DNA of 64,000 nucleotides from Protopterus annectens (Eukaryota; Chordata; Ceratodontiformes; Protopteridae), in contig NC_056732.1 of assembly GCF_019279795.1 (NCBI RefSeq), positions 1,071,281,438 to 1,071,345,437 on the forward strand. The letters run 5' to 3'. Both the position numbers and the translations under genes were made by a program. Below the pieces are notes generated by a model, which searched no databases, was not told the origin of the DNA, and saw only the letters and a program-made list of their open reading frames with translations. How positions within the stretch are numbered: position 1 is the first letter of the stretch; each line of letters starts with the position of its first letter. Positions 30,680 through 41,812 of this stretch are shown piece by piece.

Positions 30680-31750
30680 GGGGCACTGCCAGGGGTTTGA
30701 GTTCTGAGAGTTGGAGGAGTTTCCTAATTCTTTTCCTGGGTTGCGGATAATCTTATTCTACCCAATGTAAAAGTTCCTCAAGGGATTGTAAAATCTCCTG
30801 AAAGGATAGATCCTCAGTCAGGGAGGCTGAAGGTAAGGTCTCCTCAGAGTCAGACTCCTGAAAGGGTGACAAGGAAGGGTCATCTTCAAGAGTTGAGCAC
30901 TCCTTGTTAGAGTCCTGCCTGGTGTCATAGGGGTCAGTAAGAACCTCAGGGATTGTGTCGTTTCTCTTTTTTCCTCAGAGGTAGATTCGGGGGGGGGGGG
31001 GTGTCATCCCCTTACCAGGCAAAGCAGGTCCTCTGCCAATTTAACTATTTCCTTTTGAAACAGAGCTGGAAGGGCTGCAAAGGAAAGAATACAATTTCCT
31101 TCGAGCAGGTTTATGTTTTGTCCTGGGGTGTCGCAAACACAGACTTTTTGAATACCTCTGGGGTATAATGGTACGGCCACGTTCACCAGAAGCAGAGGCC
31201 TCCTGAGCAGCCTCGGACCTGACTAACAGTGATCAATGACTGGTGATGGTATTGAGGGCTCCAAAGGCATACTGGCTTCCGAAAGGGTCTCGGTAGAGGC
31301 CTTCTCCACTACCTTGATTATGGGAGGGGGCTGCGAATGCTCCTCACCAACTTCTGCAATAACCAGTCCTGGCCACTACCTAATGGTGAATGGTTTTGCT
31401 TGGAAGGTCTAAGCTTAGGCCATTTGCGTTTAGCAGATCGATGTTGGGGTGTGGAATGGACACCATCCCACGTGGAGATTCAGGGGACTCGCTAACAAAT
31501 CTAGCTAAAATGTCCGCTTTATTGAGCAGTTCTGGAGTTGAATTGGATGCAGAAATGACAATTGGGGATGTCAGGAAGGGCCTAAACAAGCAGTGCAGAG
31601 GGTATAAAAATCTCAGTGTGGAATTTGTTTACTACAATGGAGGCCATTATTAACTTTCTCTGACATTAGTTTAGAAGAGAGTTCCCCAATGGGTTACTTA
31701 GCTTTAGAAGTTTTCACTCTGGCACGGAGTGACCAATGCATGTGCTTCTT
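30680..31750 (-). pseudogene. DIRS gag N-terminal and acidic region
   Basis: From high to low, AKYPIGELSSKLMSEKVNN (about 31650-31720) matches the N-terminal AKYPVGG and VKVNNC of better copies. VKLAEDLLCLVRG (about 31010-31060) and then an acidic Ser-rich part with LPSASLTEDLSFQEILQ (about 30770-30850) match MAEDLITLIRG and PSASPPEDYSFGETLH. Stops are frequent, and a G run of about 10 lies near 30991. Confidence 0.62.
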
Positions 31751-31769
31751 CATCTGCTTTGGGCTCTGA

Positions 31770-31953
31770 CAGCAAGAAAGAACTAAGGTAATGATGTAGG
31801 TAGACTCCACTTATACCCCAGCATACTGACATCTGCCAAGTGTGTCCACCAGTCATAGGAGGAGGGAAGACTTACTCTAGTAGTCAGTCTGCCCAAAGGC
31901 TTCCATGGCAGGAAATCCCACAAGTCAGGACTGCAAGAGTGAAACACGAACAT
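31770..31953 (-). repeat. Right inverted terminal repeat of the DIRS element at 23.4-31.95 kb
   Basis: Its complement reads GTGTTTCACTCTTGCAG then AGTCTTCCCTCCTCC and GGGGTATAAGTGGAGTC, matching the left terminus. The TATA-like box points into gag on the minus strand. The CRE-like site is decayed to TGACATCT. Confidence 0.7.
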
Positions 31954-32430
31954 CTACTGTTGCCTGGGCTAGAAGGGAATTACCACAATGATCTTTGGAG
32001 AATCCTTCTGAATCTTCAGAAGTATCCTGAAAACCGGTGGAAAAGAATACAAGAACATTCCTGTCCAAGGAAAATAAAAACAATTTGTCATCCAGGCCTT
32101 CTTGCATGGAGTCTTGGAAAAGAATTTTGCCAGCATCTTTGTTTATGGAGGAGGCAAAAAGGTCTACCCAAGGACTTCCCCACAGATGGGTCAAATATTG
32201 GAAGACTCCTTGATCCAGTTTCCATTTGTGATGGTCTGCTTTGGTTGTACTCGGCTTGTCTGTCACACAGTTTTGCTCGGACACAATGTAAGATGCCTGA
32301 AGACTGAGATTAGATATACAGCACATAGTCCACGCTAACATTGCTAGTCTGCTTAGGAGGAAAGATCTGGTTCCCCCCTGACTGTTTATGTGCCACGTTA
32401 CTATGACATTATCTGAAACCACTTGAAGAG
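31954..32430 (-). pseudogene. DIRS RNase H end and methylase-like region
   Basis: It carries VIVTWHINSQGGTRSFLLSR, the DNTTVMWYINKQGG block with the catalytic Asp region altered. WKLDQGVFQYLTHLWGSPWVDLFASSIN follows in parts, corresponding to WKLNPQIFS and WGCPDINLFASPLN. The frame is open for 165 codons, unusually well kept for this element. The region after RNase H is commonly described as DAM-methylase-like in DIRS elements; I see the conserved block but no clear catalytic motif. Confidence 0.6.
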
Positions 32431-32969
32431 GTCCTAGGGATCACAGATGATTCAGAGAGTTCTTTATAAGAGCTTGCATCTTTTTTATGTCTGTGTTTTG
32501 GTCCATCTTTCTTGTACCAAAGACCCTGCACGTTTATACCCATTGACACTGCTCTTCAGGTTAATTCTGATGACTCCGTTGTGTCTGACTGCTTTGGAGT
32601 AGGAGGGGTAATTGGAGACCTGAATTCTGAGAGATCTGATGGCTCTGGCAAGTTGTGTCCCTTTTCACAAGTCCCAGGAGTGGTACTTGAAAAAACTATG
32701 GGTCTTGATGCTCGGACTAGACAAATATCAGACACTACTGTATTCTTCTTGTTAAAAATCTTGCAAGTAGTATGATGAGAATCATGGAAAATGAGACTGA
32801 AAATCCTGAGGTATTCCCATGCTTGGCATAAGTGCAAGAGGAAAATCCCTGGAGTAGATCTAAATATAGATTTATTTTTTCCTGTGGAAGAAAAGCTCTT
32901 TATGCTGAGACGTCTAGCAGGCACCAAAGAAACAATCCTTCGAGACAGAATCAAAAAAGACTTTTGAAT

Positions 32970-33160
32970 GTTCTCATAGGTTCATAGGTGTGTACTAGGC
33001 TAATGGCCCTGGAGCCTTTAGAAGCCTAGCCCATAAGATTACCCTGGCATCGTACCACCTGAGCTTAGTTCCCAGTGCCTCTGTCGCGTAGAGCCACTGC
33101 AGTGACCTCCGGGGTGAATTTTCTATTTCCCATCCACTCATCAAGATTCTCTTACAATAC
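32970..33160 (-). mobile_element. LINE 3' end fragment in DIRS RT/RNase H
   Basis: The complement reads RILDEWMGNRKFTPE, then VALRDRGTGN and a stop, followed by the LINE tail GGCTAGGCTTCTAAAGG and CATTAGCCTAGTACACACC. It is the same family as 30175-30675, here in the same orientation as the surrounding DIRS. Confidence 0.7.
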
Positions 33161-34190
33161 CAGCCTGTGTAGGAGATCTCTTACACAAGTTAGTGATTCC
33201 TGACACTTTGAAGACACTGCAAAGATAAGAAAAGTCATCTAAGTATCGAAAAATGTAGATACCATTTAACCTGCAATGGGCTATAACCAGAGCTAGATGG
33301 TCTGTGAGCATCTTTGGAGCAGTAGATTGCCCAAAAGCTAAGGCAGAGAACTGATACTGTGATCTAGATACAAAAAGCCTCAAGAAAAGCCTGAAATCTG
33401 GATGAATAGGAATGTGTTATGCATCTTTTAACTCTAAAGTTACTATAAAACGAATATGAAGGGTCTACATTATATTATTGCATGCTTAGAAAAGTGAAAG
33501 ATAAATAATCGACCCCATGTAAGCGAAAGCTTCCACCGTTAAAACCTCAGAACAACGATTTTCCATGGGGAAAAAAAAAATGCTGTTCCGAAATAAAAAA
33601 AAATACCTTAAAACATTACATAATGTGGGGGGCTGTGCCCCCCACACACCCCTACTTAAATATACAAACTCCAAGAAAGCGGTCAGGGAAGAATTAGCTG
33701 AAAAGCCGTTTCATTATTTTGCCTTTTTGCTCTTATCAGTTTGATCAAGACGCACTTGACAAACTGCGTCTGCGATCTGGTAATAGGAACCTGATATGAA
33801 GAAGGGGTAACAGTTACTGAAGTGAAAGCATTTTGAACTTGGTTATCACAAACTGATTCAGGAAACAAAAAAGATCCAGAACTGGTTTCCAGGAATTTTC
33901 TCTCTTTGGCAACAAAACATTATTGAGTAAAATGCTTTCCCTAACCTAAGAGGAAGAAACATCTTCTATTACCCCATGACAAAGGATATGATACAAGACA
34001 GGAGGAAAGAGAAAGGTTTGGTCTGAAGAGGAATTTCTTTCCATTGCAATTTGCATCTTAGATGGATCATGTTCAGGAACCACTTGTTTGAAACCATCTG
34101 TTGCCAGAAAGAGAAATGAACATCGAGACTTTCTGGAAGGGGTAAGGGACCTCCCGGGTGGGAGGGAAGACAAGGCCTCATAGTCACATT
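33161..34190 (-). pseudogene. DIRS reverse transcriptase, split
   Basis: Motif A appears as TLELKDA (LDLKEA in good copies) near 33430, then SQYQFSALAFGQSTAPKML (motif B) and IFRYLDDFSYL (motif C with the DD pair, near 33235). The part upstream of motif A is separated by 33460-33690, which contains the foldback-family core. The fingers resume at 33946-34190 (SNKWFLNMI against TQDQWVLNIV in good copies). Stops and frameshifts inactivate it. Confidence 0.62.
33460..33690. repeat. Foldback-family insert in DIRS RT
   Basis: It contains GTGGGGGGCTGTGCCCCCC (itself a hairpin), then CTACTTAAATATACAAACTCC, the same core as at 1695-1760 and 6074-6120. It separates two homologous halves of the RT. Its outer ends and any duplication are not clear. 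Confidence 0.5.
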
Positions 34191-34439
34191 CTGACTTGAC
34201 TGTCCTTATTCAGGGAGGGGGTCCTGCTATATTTTTTGCACCTCCATACCACTGCTTTTTAAACATCTGCTTACCAACATTCTGCCGAGACGGTTTAATT
34301 TGTTTATTGACAAAATTAGAAGAGATGGGAGAAAATGCCTTGAATAACTTAGGAGGAGGGCTGAACATTCAGGGATTCCCAGAGTCACCTTACCTTTCTC
34401 ATCATTCTCTTTGATAACCTTTGTAGCAAACATTCTAAA

Positions 34440-35260
34440 CACAATCTATATATCCAAGGGGAGAAGTCAATTTTATTTTTGACATCTTCGGGGGGGGGTT
34501 CTGAGAACACAACCAGGCAAGCCTCTTTAAAACAGCTCCAGTGGCAAAAGCCCTGGTAGTCGTATCTACAGAGTCAAAACATATCAGAAAATGAGTAGTG
34601 ACCTGAGAATAGAAGAAACTAGATTACAAAATGCAGATTTTTCCTCAGAAGAAAAAAATGAAGCCAAAACATTCCCCATATGTTCACAACTAGTTAAGAT
34701 AAAGTTTAACATGTCAGTCTGACAGTTAAGATTCTAAAAATCAAAGTTGCAGAAGCATACAATTTTCCCAAACTTAACAAAAGTTTTACTATCATTATCA
34801 GAATGAGGATTAGAATTAACAAAATGCTTGCCTGTATATGGATTAACTAAAGCTATAGGTGCTGGACCAGGTCTAGGGAAAACTTGAAAGAATGAGGTAC
34901 TGTCTGCTTTCTTAGCTGTCTGGGGAACCACAGACTGTGACAAACGCATCCTCCAATGATGACAAGCACTGGGAGGTTGGGTGAGGGTTTTGGAAATTCC
35001 ACTTGTAACAAATCATATCTTCTGAAACACAGAGAAACCTTAGTATCTTCCCATTGAAAGTATTGGTTCATTCTGAAAACATTCTCAGGGAAAGAGAATC
35101 CCTGACAGGAAGAATCAGATAAGACTATCCTTGGAATCTGAATCAGAAACCTGAAGAGAAAGCACTGCATCTATCCTTTCACATTCGCCTAGAGACTCCA
35201 CTTCTTGGACCTCTTCAGGGAAGGAGGAATCCATTTAGTCTCAACAAGAAACCACTCTAC
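34440..35260 (-). pseudogene. DIRS gag remnant
   Basis: The frame at 34853-35170 contains FPENVFRMNQYFQWEDTKV, matching FGETLHTMREHFHWESQDY of better copies, followed by FPKPSPNLPVL for the QHRPLAIPPVL block. Sequence below 34730 carries only weak similarity. The remaining DNA to 36000 has no identified coding content, apart from poly-A and poly-C runs near 35820 and 35977. Confidence 0.5.
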
Positions 35261-36177
35261 AACAAGAGTTAATAGCCTGCACAAAATCCTGAGCCAAGCC
35301 CAATAAATTCCTTCTGTCCATATTAACTGGCACATGAGAAGTAAATGTTTAGTTTTCTGTCTCTGACAGGAAAGTTAGGGAAAACAGAGCAAGTATAGCC
35401 AGCAACAATTTCCCAGGGATGGGATACAACATTCTAGCTAAGCATTCCTTGTCCCTTTTCCCAATATCGATAAAAATGGCTCTCTCTTGCACAATGAAGG
35501 GATCCAAACAGCCGCTGAGGATGTGGCTAACCCCAGGTCTGCGGTGTCTGTATGATCATCACCAGAAGGATCTGAAGAAAAAGATGACTGGTCTGAGAGA
35601 CCATCTTTGGCCATAACAGTCTCAACCATTTGTGGCTGAGGCAAAGTACCAGCCTGCTGCAGTGGTAAAGGCTGGTAATCTTTCTTTTTGTGGCTGAAAA
35701 AAGTCCAACTGAGGAATTGCTAATTTGTTCTATGGTCACGCCTAAAATGGTGCTGGTTTCCTAGGGAAGGTTAGCATCAACAGTTGGTAAAACAAGAAAA
35801 AAGCAAAAAAAAAGTAACACCCCCCCCCAAAAAAAAAAAAAATAAAAAAATAACAGTAGAAGGCACTTTAAGGACTTTCTCTGTCCCAAAAAGATAAAAT
35901 AAACAGTTTCTCCACAACAAAATTAGTACTAAGCAATTTTTAATGACGTTTTACAACAAAAGTAAAGAAGTGTGCCCCCCCCCCCCCCCCATTTAAAAGA
36001 ACATAAGTCATGAGACAGTCATGGAAAATACTTTCCCCTATCTTAAAAGTACTTACTTCTCTCAAACAGTTACATTAAATTAGATGAAAAGTAATATGGA
36101 AGATATTCCCCTGAAGGGAACTTATTTGACCAGCAACAGAAAGTACAGTTGTGTACCTACAATAAATGTAGATGTTA

Positions 36178-36362
36178 GAGTGTATTCACTGTTGCAATCT
36201 TTACACTTGGGTTATCCTGCTGGCAGGTGACCCGCAGTCGGCCCGAGTTCCAAAGTCTTGGTCCGGCGTCAGTTGCTGTCGCCTCTTCCCTGACGTCAGT
36301 GCGCCAGGGGTATAAAAGTTGCAACCAATGCAATTTTCTTCAGTTTTTCTTGCCCCAGATGT
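36178..36362 (+). repeat. Left inverted terminal repeat, DIRS at 36.1 kb
   Basis: It matches the complement of 45215-45398 closely, including ACACTTGGGTTATCCTGCTG, CCAAAGTCTTGGTCCGGCGT and GGGGTATAAAAGTTGCAACC. An extra 36 bp lie outside it at 36142-36177 and are found again only in the internal complementary region. This asymmetry is normal for DIRS elements. Confidence 0.8.
36291..36318 (+). promoter_or_regulatory. CRE-like site plus TATA box in DIRS terminus
   Basis: TGACGTCA at 36291-36298 is a perfect CREB/ATF palindrome, followed 12 bp later by TATAAAAG at 36311-36318. The same pair, with variable decay, occurs in the other DIRS-A termini. It faces into the element from the recombinase side. 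Promoter function is inferred. Confidence 0.6.
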
Positions 36363-36539
36363 CAGGTGCTCCCAGACAGGAAGGCTGGAAAGAGAAAATT
36401 ATGCCAAAAAACATGCATATATTACTATAAACATTTCCTTCATCTACAAGCAAATACACCACATAGGTAGTATAGAGATGAGAAGTACAGAAAAGTCCCA
36501 GCAATGAAAAAAGGGGGATGGCGGGTGGGTAACCTGGAC

Positions 36540-36645
36540 TGCAAAAGTGAATACACTCGAACATCTACATTTATGGTAGGTACACAACTGTACTATGTTC
36601 ATCGTGTTTCACTGTTGCAGTCATTACACTTTGGTAGAATCCCAA
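36540..36645. repeat. Internal complementary region of DIRS
   Basis: The left half (AATACACTCGAACATC, then GGTAGGTACACAACTGTACT) is the reverse complement of the left terminus 36142-36177. The right half (ATGTTCATCGTGTTTCACTG, then TCATTACACTT) is the reverse complement of the right terminus. It therefore records the joined ends, the sequence used as template for closing the circular intermediate. Confidence 0.8.
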
Positions 36646-36667
36646 AGCTGAGGTTGGGTGGCTGGGT

Positions 36668-37645
36668 CTAAATTGGATTTGGAGAGGCTACCAAGCCCTG
36701 CAGAACTGTGGCAAAGCCTGCTCTGGATTTAGAGTAGAGAGGTAAGTGGTAGTGCTTGGTGAAAGTGTGCACTGAGCTCCAGGTTGCAGCTTCTAATATG
36801 TCTTTGGTTGGAACCCCTCTGAGGAAAGCTGCTGAAGTGGCTGATGCTCTGGTAGAATGAGGCCTAATGCCCTTAGGCACTGATATGCCATGTTATGCAC
36901 AACAGAAGCGGATGCAGTGTCCTATCCATTTCGAGAATGTCTGCTTTGTAATATGCTTTCCTTGTGATCCTGCAGCATATGCTACAAACAGTTGCTCAGT
37001 TTTTCTGAAAGCTTTTGTTTTGTCCAAGTAGAATTGTAGCTGTCTGTGTATATCCAAAGCGTGTAGAAGTCTCTCCCCTTTATTCTGGGGATATGGGTAA
37101 AAAGTAGGTAAATGAATGGCTTGGTTTAAGGCCACATTGGAGACCACTTTTGGCATGAATGTTGGGTCTGTCCTAAGAGAAACCTTGTCCTGATGAAAAA
37201 TGAGGAAAGGTTCTACAGCCATTAATGCCTGCAACTCTGAGACTCTTCTTGCTGAAGTTATTGCTAGGAGCAGAGCAGTTTTCCATGACAAGAATTTTAG
37301 ATCAGCTGTGCTGGCTGGTTCAAAAGGAAGCAGTGTAAGTTTTTCTAAAACAAAGTTGAGGTCCCAAGTAGGTAGTGGTGCTCTCCTTGGGGGTCTTATA
37401 TTTTTTGCCCCTCTGAGGTAGTGTCGTAGTAGAGGATGTGAAAAAATAGGAGGTTCCGTATTGTAATGAGCTGAAATGGCAGAGGCATGGATTTTAATAG
37501 ATGAGAAAGATAAGCCTTTGTCCAGCATCTCAGTTAGGTATTGTAAAATCTGAGGTATATTAGGGACAAGTGGTTTGAGCCCTTGTGCCTGGTTCCAAGC
37601 ACAGAATCTCTTCCATTTTTCTGCATAAGATTTCCTAGTGCTGGG
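36668..37645 (-). pseudogene. DIRS tyrosine recombinase with one internal stop
   Basis: It is about 310 residues. The N-terminal core-binding part runs through STRKSYAEKWKRFCAW and ILQYLTEMLDKGLSFSSIKIH. The catalytic half has the first Arg in TSARRVSEL (near 37250), the HxxR pair in PHSTRASAT (near 36855) and the Tyr in KHYHLPLYS (near 36745). The only lesions seen are a CAA-to-TAA change at about 36890 (QHG in the sister copy) and possible damage at the 5' junction near 37640. The enzyme integrates the circular DNA without target duplication. It lies last in the element, next to the internal complementary region. Confidence 0.82.
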
Positions 37646-38562
37646 CCCTCCTGGCTTCTAAAATGACATCCATAACAGCTTTAGAGAGAGGTGCAGTCTG
37701 AGTGGCTACATTATCTGCCATGCTGCCAGGTTTAGGGTTCTGAGTTGACTGTGCAGAATCTGATTGTTTTGCTGTGTCAGAAGATGAGGAATTTGAGGTA
37801 GAAGCCAAGCTGGGCCTTGAGACAAACTCTTTAGGATTGGGTGACAGTGCTGGCGTGGCCAGTCTGGGGCAATCAGGATCATTTTTGGCCTTTCTTGTCT
37901 TACTTTTAGTAGCACCTTGGTGAGAAGAGGCATCGGAGGGAAGGCATAGACTGTCAGGCCTTTCCAGCTGAATGATAGAGCATCCACTTTCCATGCTTGA
38001 GAGTGATAAGTTCTTGTGCAAAATTTCTGTATTTGGTAATTGTGAGGGGAGGCAAAAAGATCTATGTCTGGGCGTCCCCAATTCCTTGTTATCATGCTGA
38101 ATACTTGTGGATTTAGCTTCCATTCGTGAGGATCCATGAGATTTCTGCTTAGTTCATCTGCCAGTGTATTTTTTGTTCCTGGCAGGAATTGTGCCTGCAG
38201 ATGTACTTGATAGGTCAGTGCTGTGTTCCACAAAGTCATGGCTTGTCTGCATAGGGGGTAGCAATGTGTTCCCCCTTGCTTGTTTATGTATCACATAACT
38301 GTGATATTGTCCGTCTTAATTAATAGTTGTCCTGGATGTATTAGGTCCTTGAAAGCTGTCAGGGCATTCTGTACAGCTAGCATCTCTTTTTAATTGATGT
38401 GAAGATGCATTTGTTCCTTGGGCCACGTGCCCTGAATACATTTTCCTGCCATATGTTCCCCCCCAGGCATAATCCGATGCATCCGTTGTTATTGTCTACC
38501 TGGCTGTGGGTAAAGTGAAAGGCTGTTCCTTGTTGTGGTGACAGGCCTGGGACCACCATCGA
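37646..38562 (-). pseudogene. DIRS RNase H and methylase-like region
   Basis: RNase H blocks include IKTDN (Asp, about 38310), YINKQGGTHCYPLCRQ and LADELSRNLMDP (last Asp, about 38140). The next part, NWGRPDIDLFASPHN then YAFPPMPLL and LIAPDWPRQH, is the conserved segment that follows RNase H in DIRS and is often called DAM-methylase-like. The frame is open at 37706-38239. The N-terminal RNase H part up to 38560 contains stops. It is cut off at 38562 by the inserted DIRS and rejoins RT at about 42245. Confidence 0.75.
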
Positions 38563-39065
38563 AAAGTACTCGATGTACCTACCTTAGTCCTTACTATTCG
38601 TCCAGAATTTTTGTCCGGGCGAGTATACCAGATATGTCGTCGGCGTCATGGCGCCTTTAGACTGACGCCAAGGCGCTGTGGGTACTAATGCGCATGGCCG
38701 GAATAATAGTCCTCGGGTATTTACAAAAATATAAACCGCTAAGGAAGAAAACAAAAGAACCCCTACAAAATACCTGCACCAAAAATATGCCAAAATGGAC
38801 TAAGAATAAGGATACAAAATATAAGCATAACCACTCTACACAAAACTCCTGGGAAACACAGGAATCAGGCAACAACTGACTGCATTGGGTAGAATCAAGC
38901 ATGTACTAGGGAGGCTGTACAAATCAAAAAGGTACTAAACGACAGCATTTCAACACCAAAGTCCAGCTGTGGCAAAAATCCCAAAAAAGAGGTAAGAGAG
39001 GCTAAGGTGATATGCAAAAGTAGAGTGGGCTGGTGCAAAACAGCCTTAGCAAACATAATCTAGAC

Positions 39066-39278
39066 TTAGAGTAGATAGGAAAATGATACTGAGTGGCAGA
39101 AAGTTAGCACTGAAATCCAAGCAGCTAGCTCCAACCTCTCCAAAATGCCACCCCCTAGAAGTTGTTCCTTGCTGTTGAGTCTAGTGGAATGAGGCTTAAT
39201 CTGAGCTGGAATTCCGCTGGACTCAAAAAGCCAATCCACCGCAAATAGCCAACCAAAACAAAATAGCTGTCCTGACAA
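39066..39278 (-). pseudogene. Recombinase C-terminal fragment of the inserted DIRS
   Basis: It reads GIPAQIKPHSTRLNSKEQ, then LAAWISVLTFCHSVSFSYLL, matching GIRPHSTRASAT and AATWSSVHTFTKHYHLPLYS. The HxxR pair is retained and the catalytic Tyr is displaced or lost. Confidence 0.6.
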
Positions 39279-41329
39279 TTTAATACAAAGAACCTTGCAA
39301 AAACTCTAAACATAATAAAAAATTAAACCCCCACTTTTAATTCTAAAATAAATCTCGCGTACCTTTGCCCTAAGGCAAATCTTTTCCCTTTATTTTGAGT
39401 TTGAGAGGGGCAAGCCCTTTAGCAATTGAATGAATAGCTTAAAGTTCACTTATGAGTTAGAATTACTCTTAAGGAAGAAGGAACAATTAGTACGCTACCC
39501 TTCCTTAAAGTGATAAAATCAAAGGGCTCTATCATGACAAAGGCCTGGGTAACTCAGACACCTCTTGCAGCCAATAGCCCCAAGATCTTGCAGGAACTTA
39601 TATCAAGTCAGCCAAGCAGGGCAGTAGCTAAGTATCTAAAAGGTTGTAAGAAAGTAAGTTTTCTTCATTTGGGGTTGAGATCCCAAAGCAGGAAAGGGGA
39701 TCCCTACAAGGGCGGTGAGCTGAAATTGCTGAAATTCTTTTTGAACAAAAGAGACTGAAAAAACACAGGCATAACACAATAGTGAAGGACAATTGCAGCA
39801 TGAATCTTTAATAGAAGAGAACAACAAACCCTTTGTCCAATACAGCCTTAAGCCAATTGAAGAGCCACACTCAAAGAAATAAAATCTCTCTTTGTATTCT
39901 TTTGCTGTACTCCAAAAATAAAATTTTCTTTCCATTTTTCTGCATTAATTCCTTTGGTCTAAGTGTCTTCAATAACCCATAATTGTTGTTTAAGTGAAGT
40001 TGGAGGTTGAGACCTGCTGCGTTTCCAACATGTGTTATGCCAAAGAGAGAGTGAAAGAGAGGATGAGCAGATGAAAGATTACTGCCCTTCTGAGATAACA
40101 GATGAGAGATAAGAGGTGATGGAGCCATTTAAAGACTCCCAGACTCAGAGTAGTGGGTACCAGTGGAGGCCAATCTGATCTTGGAAAATCAACCTTTGCC
40201 TCATTCGTCTTGTCTGAGCTTTAATAGTACCTTTGGAAGAAGAGGCAGAGGTGGAAAGGCATACATTTTTGTTTTTCCTAAACCCAAGACAGAGCATCCA
40301 CTTTCCAGCTGTCTATCTGAAGTTCCTTTGTGCAATACTTTGGCAGCTGGTGCATGAAGATCCAAATTTTAACAATACTACGTCTGAGTTCCCCACACAC
40401 ATGGGCTAAGGGGGAGTGTGCTGAAGACATCTGCTAAGGAGTTCTGTGCTCATTGCAGCTGCTTAACACATCTGCTGGTTAGAGTTCTGTGTCTGGAGCA
40501 GACCTTGATAAGAATGAGCAGTCGCGTTTACGCAGTCTCCCATAAACAGTTGTTCTTTGCTGCTGTTGAGATAAGAACGTGTGCCCCTTGCTTGTTGTAA
40601 CACCTGAAAGACAGTTGTGTTGCCCTAGAACCGCTTTCCCGCCCTGAAGAAGTAACTCCTTGAACTCCTTTAACGCAAAACTATGTCAAGCAATCTCTCC
40701 ATGTTGATATGATGCTTCCCCCCGGCAGTGTCAAAGTCTTGCATCCACTTTCCTGTTAAGACTTGCACCCTGCTATCGGGTCACATCTTGTCCTTGTTTT
40801 CTGATTCTGCTCTCTTCCCGGTCACAGAGAGCTTTGAGAAGCCAAAGTTTAGACCACAAGAGTTCTTTTGAAAGGCAGTGTATTATTTGAATGACAGTGT
40901 TCAAATCATGGCAGCATACCATCCATACATTGGCATTGGCAGTTACTCAGGGGCTATTGCCATTGGCTAAACCTAGCACTTGAGACTGTTTGATGCCATG
41001 AACCCAGATGCTTGAAGATGGTTCCTGGAAGGACTGTGACAGATTTGTTTGTTTTGATGGAAGTAAAAAAACAGACTAAAAACACTGTCCTGGGCCAACA
41101 GGCCCATCTACCAAATGTCATGAGAGGGTACTAGACTGGACTTGGACTGAGATTTGGGAGCTAGGCATCTTAGCTATGCTCACACTCAGGCATATCAGCA
41201 CCTCAAGTAACATATTCTGACAGCCTTGATTTGCAGTCGAGCCAGAATCAGGCAGTCGTGAGATGAATTGAGCCTTTGAATTCCTTTGAAGAGCTACCTG
41301 GAGCCAGAACACTGATAATACTCTGGCAG

Positions 41330-41812
41330 TAGATAGAAGCCAAAGGGATGCTTCAGAGAGGAACTGATACTGAGAATTTCCATTTCCACCGCGAATGCTT
41401 CCAATATACTTCCGTAATCACATGAAGAAGGAGTAGCTTCCTTGAGATCTAAAGGATTACCAGTCAGTGATCTTTGCCCAGAAGGTAAGTTGTGTAAAGT
41501 TGTTGTAACGCCAACATCTTGAATCCCCAGATAAGTGTTGAGGTGTTGAAATCAAATTGGTCTCTCCGTGTTCCCCCTCTTGTTCCCCCTTCTTGGGCGG
41601 AGGAAAAATCCTGGGCCCCTTTCTGATCCCTGCAGGATCTGAATACTGGCCTGGCTGCTGGAGTAACTTTGGCACTTGTGTGCCTCTTTGTTTTCTTTGT
41701 GGAGGAGGGGCGTCTGGCATGCCCTTTGAAAGGGGGGCATTGTGTGGAAATAAAACCTGTAACCGTGGTGAATGATATCAGAGTGGAAGTAGTATACACT
41801 TTTTCCAAACAC
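41330..41812 (-). pseudogene. RT fragment of the inserted DIRS
   Basis: Two frames share one homologous region. HGYRFYFHTMPPF (41700-41770) gives the fingers, then by a frameshift SKGMPDAPPPQRKQRGTQ and IRKGPRIFPPPKKGEQ follow, corresponding to AEAQKQIAALMDM and GFYSRLFLVPRKNK. Motif A, LDLKEA, is at about 41440. The downstream palm is poor, with only a YQF trace of motif B near 41350. Confidence 0.55.

Larger units (their letters stand above)
23420..31953 (-). mobile_element. DIRS-like element inserted in an older DIRS, with internal duplication
   Basis: The left end (GGTACAGTTGTGTAC, 23420) and the right end (GTGAAACACGAACAT, ending 31953) carry inverted repeats of roughly 170 bp: AGTCTTCCCTCCTCCTA, GGATATAAGTGGAGTC and ATCATTACCTTAG are mirrored near 31775-31875. 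An internal complementary region lies at about 23780-23835, beside the recombinase C-terminus. The gag N-terminus lies at the right. Between them the RT is missing and a 3.24-kb segment is present twice. Antisense LINE 3' ends interrupt gag. It cannot be autonomous. Confidence 0.75.
31954..36000 (-). mobile_element. Older DIRS-like element (5' part), interrupted by LINE and foldback DNA
   Basis: On the complement it runs gag (about 35260-34440), RT (34190-33160, with a foldback-type insert) and RNase H to methylase-like region (32430-31954). It is then cut by the younger DIRS at 31953, and the recombinase part resumes at 23419. The protein blocks match the better elements in order, with many stops. 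A LINE 3' end sits at 32970-33160. Its own 5' end toward 36000 is not resolved. Confidence 0.65.

Noticed and set aside
36130-36150. Target-site duplication around the DIRS at 36-45 kb
   Set aside because: The flanks at 36141 and 45399 do not match; tyrosine-recombinase integration is not expected to make one.
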